Part shown: positions 1 through 7,544 of the stretch, one piece after another | How the letters are laid out: every line of letters starts with the position of its first letter | How positions within the stretch are numbered: the first letter of the stretch is position 1 | Assembly (NCBI GenBank): GCA_003667245.1 | Contig: RCNN01000498.1 | Span: forward strand, 1-11,555 | From: Heterostelium multicystogenum | Lineage: Eukaryota; Evosea; Eumycetozoa; Acytosteliales; Acytosteliaceae | DNA length: 11,555 nucleotides | Reading direction: 5' to 3' | Notes under the pieces: generated by a model | What the model was told of the DNA's origin: nothing | Database searches by the model: none | What the model saw: only the letters and a program-made list of their open reading frames with translations | Translations under genes and position numbers: made by a program

Positions 1-1
1 G

Positions 2-97
2 GTGGTGCGAGCACAGGATGTCACCCACCTAGTAGACCTGCTGATTGATGACGGTAGCGAGGAGGTTCCGCCCCGGCGTGACGTGCACAAGCCTTGA
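2..97 (+). CDS. mgoC: 3' end of upstream operon gene, probably MgoC/PvfB diiron N-oxygenase
   Basis: An open frame runs from the window edge for 31 codons to TGA at 95-97. The visible tail is acidic and then basic (LVDLLIDDGSEEVPPRRD) and carries no diagnostic motif. Its TGA overlaps the ATG at 97-99 of the next gene (TGATG), the usual sign of translational coupling inside an operon. The identity is inferred from position only: in known mgo/pvf operons the order is haem-oxygenase-like protein, AurF-like diiron N-oxygenase, NRPS, cyclase-like protein, so the gene directly before the NRPS should be the N-oxygenase. That enzyme oxidises the amino group of the amino acid tethered on the NRPS. An indel upstream could mean this tail is not the true C-terminus. 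Confidence 0.45.
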   Translation: MVRAQDVTHLVDLLIDDGSEEVPPRRDVHKP

Positions 98-3000
98 TGA
101 GCCTGCGCGTGGGTATGGGAGCGTTGATCGGCTGTGGATTGCCGGCCCTGCAGCTCAGGTGTTACGCCCACTCACGGCGACTTCCTGACAACCCTGGAGG
201 TGGTCGGAGAAGCCTGTGGCAATGGTCAACGCTGCGTCAACACACAGTAAGCCGCCTGTGGAGTGGGTAAGCCCAACAGGTGAGTGGGTTCTCCCGGGAC
301 CCGGGCTATTTCTCGCAGGCGGCCGTCGCCTCTGATGATCCGAACACGGCCTGCAAGCGCTTGCATCCCTGGCGTACCTGCATTTTAACCTGACGGCCGA
401 TTTGGTTCTGCAGCAGCAAGCCCAGGTACCCCTCGAACGATTGGAAAACAGTCTGCAAACCTTCGCCGACCGGCCAGCGTTGAACATTGCCGGCAGCGGG
501 CTGACTTACCGACAGTTGCATCGCCAGAGCCTGGCTATCCAGCACCGTCTGCGACCTCTGCTTGGGCCCCACGACACACCGCCGGTAATCGGCGTCTGCC
601 TGGACAAATCCCTGGAGCTGTACGCCAGCATTCTCGCGGTACTCGGCCTGCGGTGCGGTGTACCTGCCCCTGGAGCCGGGCCACCCGCTGCAACGCCAGC
701 AAGCGATGCTGGAAAACGCCGGCGTCTCGGTGCTGCTGGATGATGGCAAGCATCCACTGCGGGACGGGTTTTGTGCATTGGATGTGAGTGCGTCGACACT
801 CCCGACACCTCGCTGCCAATGCGCCAGCGCCCCCGCCATGGACGACCCTTGCATGGTGCTCCACACCTCGGGCACTACCGGCCAACCCAAGGGCGTGCTG
901 CTCAGCCAGCACAACGTGGCCCATTTTCAGCGCCTGGTTCGGGGTCATGTGCAGCTGAGCGAACACAGCCGGGCCTTGCAGTTTTCGCCCTTGAGTTTTG
1001 ACTCGTCCCTGATCGATATCTTCCCGAGCCTGATCGCGGGCGCCGAGCTGATCGTGCCCAGTGAGGACCAGCGACGCGACCCGCAGCAACTGGTGGAGTT
1101 GATCCGACAACAGCGCGTCACCCACGCCTTCCTGCCGCCGGCGCTGCTGAGCATCCTGCCGCTGGATCAACCCCTGGGCCTGGCGCACCTGATGACCGGA
1201 GGGATGTGTGCGAGCCCTATGTCATCGAGCAAGTTGCAGGCCAGTGCCGCCTGCACAATTTCTACGGGCCCACCGAAGCCACCGTGCTGGTGACCAGCCA
1301 CACGTTGCAGCCGGGCGACAGCAATCGCAACCTCGGCACGCCCATCGCCAACAGCCAGGTACTGATCCTCGACGAGCACCTGCAACCGGTGGATGAGCAG
1401 GTGTTGGGCGAACTGTACATCGCCGGTCCCGGCGTCAGCCTGGGTTACCTCAACCAGCCGCGTCAGACCGCCGAGCATTTCGTCCCCCTGGAGTTGCCCG
1501 ACGGCCAGACTTGCGGGCCTACCGCACAGGCGACCTGGCGAAGTGGACCGCTGCCGGCATCGAGTTGGTCGGGCGCCGGGATCAGCAGGTGAAGATCCGT
1601 GGGTTCCGGGTCGAACCGCAAGAGATCGAACATTGCCTGCGCAGCAGTCAGCTGTTTCGCCAAGTGGCGTGGTGATTGACCGTGAGCGGCGAATCCTGGC
1701 TTTTGTTGCTCAGCCCGAAACACAAGGCGCCCTGCCTGCACTGACGCAGCATGCCCGGCAAACACTGCCGGACTATTTGCGGCCAACCCTGTGCACGGAA
1801 CTTGCGAGCATGCCGTGCACCCCCAACGGAAAGGTCGACCGCCAGGCATTGCTGGCGTTACCGACTCCAACGCTGCCGGCCATCATTCACGGCGAACCGC
1901 ACACGCCCATGCAAGTGCAGTTGCTCAAACCTGTGGAGCGAGTTGCTGGGCATGCCGGTCACGCAGCTGTCGGCCGACGAGAGCTTCTTCAATCTTGGCG
2001 GCCATTCCATCCTGCTGTCGACGATGCTGCTGCGTATCCGCGAGCAGTTCGGGCGCAGCCTCTCCCTAAGCCGGTTTTTTGAAACCCCCACGGTTCGTAC
2101 CCTCGCTACGCTGATGGGTGACGGCGCACCACCCGAAGCACCGACCGGCCAGGCTACCCGGGATGCGCTGCGTGAGCTGCATGTGCAGACATTGCCGGCT
2201 GAACAGGCGGGCGAACGCCGCCGGGTGATCGTGACCGGGGCCAACAGTTTTCTCGGGTGCATATCGTCGAGGCACTGTTGGCCGAGGGTGCACTTGAAGT
2301 GGCCTGCCTGGTGCGCGAACGGCCCGGACATTCGGCGGCGACCGCGAGGTTTGCCGAGGCCTGCGAGAGTACCGTCTGGAACACCTGGACCTGAGCCGGG
2401 TGCAGGTGTATGCCGCCGACATCAGCCAGCCGCGTCTTGGCCTGTCGAGTGAGGTGTATGACTACCTCGCCGGGGAGTTCGGCGTGTTGGTGCACAACGC
2501 CGCCCACGTCAATCATGTGATGGATTACGCCACCCTGGCCAAGGACAACGTCGAACCGGTGCTGGAATGCCTGCGCCTGTGTGAAACCCGGTGCAAGAAG
2601 GTCTTCAATTTTATCTCGACGCTGTCGGCCGCCAGCACTATCGACGCACATGGCCAGGTACTCGAAAACCCCGCCGCCCACCCCGCCGCTCTACATCCAG
2701 AATGGCTACAACCTGTCCAAATGGGTTGCCGAACGCTTGCTGGGACGCGCCGCAGCGCAAGGTGCCTGGGTCAATATCCATCGCCCGGGAACATCAGCTT
2801 CAACAGCCGCAGCGGAGTCTGCGAGCCACAGAAGAATCGCCTGATGTTGATGCTCAAAGGTTCACTCCAACTGGGCCTGGTGCCGCACCTTGAGTTGAAT
2901 TTCGACCTGATGCCGGTGGACTTTCTCGCCCGGTTTATTGCGTTCCACAGCAGCCGCTCTGCCGTGCTGGAGGGACGGTGTTCAACCTGCATAACCCGCA

Positions 3001-3294
3001 GCCCCTGAGCTGGGAAAACCTACGTCGACGCCTTTCGCCAGGCAGGCCACGCATTCGAGCTGGTGAGCGTGGCTCACTGGCAACGTCACCTGCACACAGT
3101 GGACAGCCGCAATGCGCTGTTCGGCGTACTGGGCTTCTACCTCAACGGGTGGGCGAGGACATCGGCGATACCTCGATGATCCGCCATGACAACGCACGAC
3201 GCGGCGTCGAGCAGATGGGCGGCGCTACCCCGAAAAAAAATCGGCGCTGTTACGCAAGGGCTGCGAGTACCTGCGCAGCACCGGTTTCCTGTGA
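97..3294 (+). CDS. mgoA: Single-module NRPS (A-T-R) of the mgo/pvf signal pathway, interrupted by about 14 or more single-base indels
   Basis: This enzyme activates one amino acid as AMP ester, loads it on its carrier domain and releases it reductively with NAD(P)H. Adenylation motifs: LTYRQL near 500, the [10 protein letters not shown] loop at about 865-895, FDSSLIDIF near 1000, FYGPTEAT at 1260-1283, GELYIAGPG near 1407, YRTGDLAKW near 1520, [10 protein letters not shown] near 1591, and NGKVDRQ with the catalytic Lys codon at 1831. Carrier motif: FNLGGHSI, attachment Ser codon at 2006-2008. Reductase: nucleotide-binding VTGANSFLG at 2231-2256, FISTLSAA near 2610, and the YNLSK catalytic pair at 2707-2721. 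The ATG at 97 overlaps the previous stop; TGA is at 3292-3294, giving about 1065 residues. Breaks lie near 340, 655, 1203, 1512, 1668, 1927, 2256, 2360, 2685, 2791, 2973, 3018, 3149 and 3214, with at least two more unresolved between 150 and 270. A-T-R plus the SRPBCC gene downstream match MgoA/PvfC. No condensation domain is visible. Confidence 0.85.
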
Positions 3295-3321
3295 CCAGGC
3301 TCTCAATTGAAGGAAGACCTT

Positions 3322-3772
3322 ATGAAACCCGATACGTTGATTCGCAACCCTTGCGCCAAACCTGTGGTGTCCTCAGTTGTGGTTGCCTGTGATGCCGCCA
3401 GTGCGTGGGCGGGTGGTCGGTGACTTTGGCGGATTTGATCGATTCATCCCCGCCTTGTCCCACATCGAAATCACTGGTGCGGGCGCGGGATCGCTGCGCA
3501 AGAAGTTCTTCCACGATGGACACCTGGTGGTGGAGCAACTCAACAGCCGCGACGAGCAGGCCATGCGCATGACCTGGACCACGATCTACAACACCTTGGG
3601 CGTAGCACGGTTGTGGGCCGCCATGGATGTCGAACCGTTGGGAGCAGGATCCTCACGGGTGACCTGGACGATCATCGCCGAGCCGGTTGAACCTGGCGCG
3701 GAGGGATTTGAGCCGTTTGTGCAGGCATTTGCCGACGGTGCGCTGGCGAATGTGCGAGCGATGTTTGGCTAA
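3322..3772 (+). CDS. mgoD: SRPBCC/polyketide cyclase-like protein MgoD/PvfD, one indel
   Basis: A small protein of about 149 residues in the START/Bet v1-like (Polyketide_cyc2) superfamily, which forms a hydrophobic pocket. Visible family traits are the helix start VVGDFGGFDRFIPALSHIEI, a charged beta strand after GAGAGSLRKKFF, the strand RVTWTIIAEP and a long C-terminal helix ending VRAMFG. The start ATG at 3322-3324 follows a good Shine-Dalgarno (AAGGAAGA, 3310-3317) and lies 27 bases after the mgoA stop, so co-transcription is likely. An extra G near 3409-3412 (GCGGGTGG, expected GCGGTGG) breaks the frame after about 29 codons; the rest reads openly to TAA at 3770-3772. The fourth gene of mgo/pvf operons is a protein of this family and size. 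Its biochemical role in the pathway is not visible from sequence. Confidence 0.8.
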
Positions 3773-3777
3773 AGGAG

Positions 3778-3803
3778 ACAGGAGCGAGCAGGCTCGCTCC
3801 TGT
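3778..3803. terminator. Perfect 11-bp hairpin between convergent genes, REP-like
   Basis: ACAGGAGCGAG at 3778-3788 pairs perfectly with CTCGCTCCTGT at 3793-3803 around a CAGG loop. It sits 5 bases after the mgoD stop and 11 bases before the chemoreceptor stop on the other strand. The GGAGCGAG...CTCGCTCC core resembles the repetitive extragenic palindromes common in fluorescent pseudomonads. There is no long T run on either side, so it may act as a bidirectional transcript end or mRNA stabiliser and not as a classic intrinsic terminator. Confidence 0.65.
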
Positions 3804-3814
3804 GTGTTCATCGA

Positions 3815-5692
3815 TCAGATTTTGAAACTGTCGACCAACTGCTTCAGGCGGTTGGCCTGTTGAGACAAGGCGTCGCAATCCTTCAAGGTTTCGTTGAGGT
3901 TGGCCACCCCTGCTGGTTCAGCAGGTTGATCTGGTTGATGTCGACGTTGAGAGTTTCCACCACGCGGTCTGTTCCTCGGTGGCGGCCGCTACCGACTGGT
4001 TCATCCCGTCGATCTCGACGATCCGCTGCGTCACGCTGACCAGGCGCTCACCGGCCTGGTTGGCGACCTCGACGCTTTCTTCGCTGGAGGTCTGGCTGGC
4101 GTTCATCGTGGTCACGGCCTCACGCGAGCCAACTGCAGCGAGGTGATCATTTTGTGGATCTCTTCTGCCGACTCCTGGGTGCGGTGCGCCAGGTTGCGTA
4201 CTTCATCCGCCACCACGGCAAACCCACGAACCGGCCTCACCGGCACGTGCCGCTTCAATCGCGGCGTTGAGGGCCAACAGGTTGGTTTGCTGGGAGATGC
4301 CTTTGATCACGTCCAGGATGTGGCCGATGTTGTCGGTGCTGGCGTTCAGGGTTTCAATCTGCGTGCAGGACAGGCTGATTTTTTGCGAAAGCTCCGACAT
4401 CGCCAGGATGGTTTTCTCAACCACCTTGCGCCCATCATCGGCCTGCTCACTGGCACCGCTGGCGTGTTGCGAAGCATCAGCGGCGTTGCGCGCGATTTCC
4501 TGCGTGGCGGCCCCCAGTTCGTTGATCGCTGCGGCCACGCTGTTGGTGCGCGCGCTTTGTTCGTCGGAACCGATGATCGACGCATTGGACGAGGCCATTA
4601 CTCGCTGGGACAGGTCATGCACCTGGCGCGTCGCCGAGGAAACTTCGGAAATCGACGCGTGAATACGCTCGACGAATTGGTTGAAGGCACTGCCCAAGTC
4701 ACCGAACTCGTCTTTGCTTTCCACTGTCAGGCGGCGGGTGAGGTCACCCTCGCCCTGGGCGATGTCCTGCATGGCGCGGCCCATGGTGGTCAGCGGCGCA
4801 TCAAGACCTGGATCAGGACGCTCAGGAACACAGCAATGGCGGCAACCGCAATGAACATGGCGATCAATGCCGAGGTACGGAACTTACCAGCGGTGCGTAG
4901 GCTTTGTCTTTGTCGATCGACAGGCCGATGTACCAGTCGGCATTCGGCAACCCGCTGATCGGGGTGAAGGACAAAATCCGTTCCTGGCCATTCAAGACCA
5001 CTTCCTGGCTGAGCTTCTCGATGCGCACGTTGGTGCCCGGGTAGATGTCCTTGAGGTTTCTTCATCACCTGGTCCTGATCCGGGCTGACGATCACCTGAC
5101 CATCACCGCTGACCAGGAATGCATGGCCGATGCCACCGAAATCCACCGAGTTGATGATCTTCACCAGGGTTTGCAGGCTCAGGTCACCGCCGACCACGCC
5201 AAGCAGTTCGCCATTCTTTTTCACCGGCATCGCGATGGTCACGATCAGCCCGCCTACCGCAGCCATGTAGGGCGGTGTAAGCATGGTCTTGTCGGCTGCG
5301 ACAGCTTGCTTGTACCAGGGACGCTGACGCGGATCGTAGCCATCGGGCATTTTGGCGTCGGGACGCTGGGTGAACACGCCGTTGGTGGAACCGACGTAGG
5401 TGAACTGGAAGTTGGAGGTAAATGCCGACTGGTCGACCAACCCCGGAAGATCGGCAGAGCTGCCTTGATGGGCCACGTTTTGCGCGAGGCTTTCCAGTAC
5501 CAGCACCCGCCCGCTGAGCCAATTCTGCACGCTGCTGGCGGTGAGTTCACCGGATTGCTGAATGGACGACTCCAGGTTTTGCCGGATGGTATTGCGCTGC
5601 AAGTAGTCGTTGTAGAACGTGAATAACGCGAAGGCCAGAACCACTACGCCTGACGCGGCCAACAGAATTTTATGACTGAACTTGAGATTCAT
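3815..5692 (-). CDS. Methyl-accepting chemotaxis protein, dCache-HAMP-MA, PctA-type amino acid receptor, several indels
   Basis: An inner-membrane chemoreceptor of about 626 residues, normal for this family. From the ATG at 5692-5690: TM1 about residues 9-28, a periplasmic dCache domain to about 272, TM2 ([20 protein letters not shown]), HAMP, then the cytoplasmic signalling coil with the conserved tip [20 protein letters not shown] near 4235-4300 and C-terminus LVDSFKI before the stop at 3817-3815. Within one unbroken frame (5692 to about 5055) the dCache shows Y119, R124, W126, Y127, Y142 and D170, matching the amino-acid-binding set of PctA (Y121, R126, W128, Y129, Y144, D173). It should therefore sense L-amino acids directly. 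Indels lie near 5055, 4890, 4797, 4222, 4127, 3963 and 3909; those at 5055 and 4890 cancel. No C-terminal CheR-binding pentapeptide is seen. The start was chosen because TM1 follows at once; an upstream extension to 5791 adds unlike residues. Confidence 0.9.
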
Positions 5693-5806
5693 TTCATTGA
5701 CTTCTTTTTGCCAAAAAGGGGTGAGCGTGCCGGATGCAACATTCCATGTAACGGTATAGGCAGACTCTGCGACTGCTCTATTTCGGTGCACGCATGGCTC
5801 GTCAGG

Positions 5807-5833
5807 CTTTCGGCCAAGGCAGGATAAATCTTA
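5807..5833 (-). promoter_or_regulatory. Candidate FliA (sigma-28) promoter for the chemoreceptor gene
   Basis: On the minus strand TAAG (5833-5830), exactly 15 bases, then GCCGAAAG (5814-5807) fits the flagellar/chemotaxis sigma-28 pattern (TAAA/TCAAG, N15, GCCGATAA) with a mismatch in each half. It lies about 115 bases upstream of the chemoreceptor ATG, and many Pseudomonas chemoreceptor genes depend on FliA. The match is by eye only, and the indel rate in this window makes the spacing uncertain. Confidence 0.4.
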
Positions 5834-5901
5834 GGAATTTGTGAGAAGCATCTGCTTTTAATGTCAGAAACCGACCAGTGGTAGCGCTCTAACGTCAGGA
5901 G

Positions 5902-5930
5902 TTGCAAAATTTTTCAGGCTTGTCGACAAT
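5902..5930 (+). promoter_or_regulatory. Candidate sigma-70 promoter of fecI
   Basis: TTGCAA (5902-5907) and GACAAT (5925-5930) with a 17-base spacer give a moderate housekeeping promoter about 40 bases before the sigma-factor ATG. The candidate Fur box begins right after the -10, so an iron-loaded Fur would cover the transcription start. This is a pattern match by eye. Confidence 0.35.
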
Positions 5931-5949
5931 GCGACTAATTATCATTTGT
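5931..5949 (+). promoter_or_regulatory. Candidate Fur box upstream of fecI
   Basis: The 19 bases GCGACTAATTATCATTTGT share 11 positions with the consensus Fur box, including an intact ATCATT half. Fur boxes of the form GCGA(N)5ATCATT are frequent directly upstream of fecI-type sigma genes in pseudomonads. The site ends 22 bases before the ATG, where repression in iron plenty would be expected. Confidence 0.6.
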
Positions 5950-5971
5950 GACGCTTTGCCAGGCCGTGTGA

Positions 5972-6471
5972 ATGCCCTCATCCGAGTACGCAGTACAGAC
6001 GCTTTACAGCAACCATCATGGCTGGCTGAACACTTGGCTGCGCAGCCGTCTGGGTAACGCAGCGGATGCGGCGGACCTGGCCCAGGACACGTTCGTGCGG
6101 CTGCTGCAAAAAAACCGAACGTTTCGAACTCAAGGCCCCTCGCGCTTTCCTGCGCACTATCGCGCGGGGCCTGGTGATCGATCATTGGCGTCGCGAAGAA
6201 ATCGAGCGCGCCTACCTGGAGTCCATCGCGCATTTGCCCGAAGCCTTGGCGCGAGTGCTGAAGAACGTGCGTTGATTCTGGAATTGCTGGAGTCCATCGC
6301 GCCGGCTTCTGGACGGACTCAAGCCCAAGGTACGCAAGGCGTTTCTACTGGCTCAATGCGACGGCCTGACTTACAAGCAGATTGCGCGCAGATGGGTGTA
6401 TCACTGCGTTCGGTGAACGCTATGTCGCCGAGGCGCTTTATCACTGTTATGTGCTGCGGTATGAGGCATGA
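5972..6471 (+). CDS. fecI: ECF RNA polymerase sigma factor, FecI family, several indels
   Basis: An iron-starvation sigma factor of about 165 residues that should direct RNA polymerase to the receptor promoter downstream. The N-terminus is typical of the family (LYSNHHGWLNTWLRSRLG), followed by the sigma-2 core ADLAQDTFVRLL at residues 34-45 and the -10-binding helix with DHWRREEIERAYLES near 6181-6225. Sigma-4 is seen in pieces: KVRKAFLLAQCDGLTYKQIA near 6330-6385, then QMGVSLRSV and YVAEALYHCYVLRYEA up to TGA at 6469-6471. Breaks are an extra A in the run at about 6107-6113, one near 6252, an extra C near 6302, a loss near 6387 and a loss near 6414. The ATG at 5972 is preceded by an in-frame stop, so no longer start exists in this frame; no clear Shine-Dalgarno is seen. 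The 3' end overlaps fecR as ATGA. Confidence 0.88.
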
Positions 6472-7438
6472 CCTCGATGGATAACACCGCGCGCGCAGGA
6501 ATCGACCCGCAGGTGGTCAGCAGGCCATGCTGGTCCTGCTAACAATCGCGCCAATGTCCGCCTGAAGGCGCAGTGCGAGCACTGGCGCGAGGCTCATCAT
6601 GAAACACGAGTTGGCCTGGCAACGCGTGCAGGCACTGCAGCATGAATTAAGCAGCCAGTTGGCGGCGATTCCCGGGGCCCATGTGGCGCTGGAGAACAGT
6701 GCCCAGCGCCTTGGGCGCCGGCAGGCATTGAAGGTATTGTCCGGCGTGCTGTTGATGGTTCGCGCCGGGGGTCAGCCGAGACCTCACCGGCTGGCAGCGT
6801 TGGACCTCTGACCTGGCTACCACCACTGGCGAACGCCGTAGCGTGCAACTACCGGATGGCACGCGCCTGCAGCTCAATACCGATAGCGCAGTGGACCTCG
6901 ACTTCAACCCGCAACAACGCTTGATCACATTGGTGCGTGGGGATCCTGGTGACCTGCGGCGCCGCGGCGACCGCCCCCCTGCTGGTTCGCACCCGCCATG
7001 GTTTGTTCGAAGGAATAGACGGGCGATTTGTGGTGCGCCAGGACAGCGATTGCACACGTCTGAGCGTCGCGTCAGGCAACGTGGCGATTCATTCACCGCA
7101 TACCGCCGACGGGCTTTTTCACTCAAGTGCATGCAGGAGAAAGCTACCTGGTGCGTCAGAATGCGGCCGCTCTGGCGCCGCCTTCGGATATGGATACAGG
7201 GGCCTGGGCCGACGGATTGATCGTCACCCGCAACATGCGTCTTGCCGATTTCCTGGCGGAGGTGGGGCGCTATCGCCATGGTTATCTGGGCTGCTCGAGC
7301 GATATCGCAGATTTGCGCTTGTCTGGTGTTTTTCGCCTGGAGGACACCGAGAAACTATTGGCGATCCTTCCGCAGACGCTGCCTGTGCGCCTGCGCTATC
7401 GCACCCGCTGGTGGGTGAGCCTGGAGCGTCAGGCCTGA
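6468..7438 (+). CDS. fecR: FecR-family anti-sigma/sigma regulator, several indels
   Basis: An inner-membrane regulator of about 320 residues that carries the signal from the outer-membrane transducer to the FecI sigma factor. The ATG at 6468 sits inside the fecI stop (ATGA), so the two are translationally coupled; a second in-frame ATG at 6477 is possible. The cytoplasmic N-terminal (DUF4880-like) part shows LKAQCEHWREAHH and ELAWQRVQALQHEL near 6560-6660. A short hydrophobic stretch (VLSGVLLM) near 6740 lies where the single membrane helix belongs, partly scrambled by indels. The periplasmic FecR domain follows: SVQLPDGTRLQLNTDSAVDL near 6840-6900, VASGNVAIHSP near 7065, and VHAGESYLVRQN near 7125-7160. 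The C-terminal part (ADFLAEVGRYRHGYLGCSSD) is the region that meets the transducer's signalling domain. Breaks lie near 6522, 6551, 6603, 6760, 6945 and 7107. Confidence 0.88.
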
Positions 7439-7470
7439 TTATTTTTGGCGTGCCTGATTTATTTTTGGCG
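7433..7470 (+). repeat. Tandem 18/19-bp direct repeat between fecR and receptor gene
   Basis: GCCTGATTATTTTTGGCG (7433-7450) is followed two positions later by GCCTGATTTATTTTTGGCG (7452-7470), identical except for one T in a run. The first copy includes the fecR stop codon. The repeat lies 75 bases before the receptor ATG, in the interval where the FecI-dependent promoter should be. It could be a doubled regulatory site, a slippage duplication, or an assembly artefact. Confidence 0.75.
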
Positions 7471-7544
7471 GCTTTTTTCCGTGAGTCCGGCTTAGACAGT
7501 AAGCAATTCAATCTGCCTTCAGCGACCTCTACGGATTCTCGATA

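Noticed and set aside
97..400. A formyltransferase or condensation domain at the NRPS N-terminus
   Set aside because: Only about 100 residues are available and no HHxxxDG or formyltransferase core motif is visible in any frame.
155..2681. Several minus-strand open frames of 100-217 codons across the NRPS
   Set aside because: They are antisense to recognisable adenylation, carrier and reductase motifs on the plus strand, have no domain pattern, and reflect high GC at third positions.
3233..3241. A-run in the mgoA tail as a programmed frameshift site
   Set aside because: The frame on both sides ([10 protein letters not shown]) reads straight through the A run; the nearby frame change is at a lost C near 3214. 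There is no sign of a stimulating structure or conserved slippery heptamer.
3918..5626. Long plus-strand open frames at 4143-4958, 4267-4662 and 5045-5626
   Set aside because: They lie opposite the chemoreceptor, whose minus-strand frames carry clear dCache, HAMP and signalling motifs. The plus-strand translations show no family features and are shadows of a GC-rich gene.
6107..6113. Run of seven A's in fecI as a phase-variation switch
   Set aside because: The extra A breaks the frame, but the same gene has four other unrelated breaks, so base-calling error in the run is the simpler reading.
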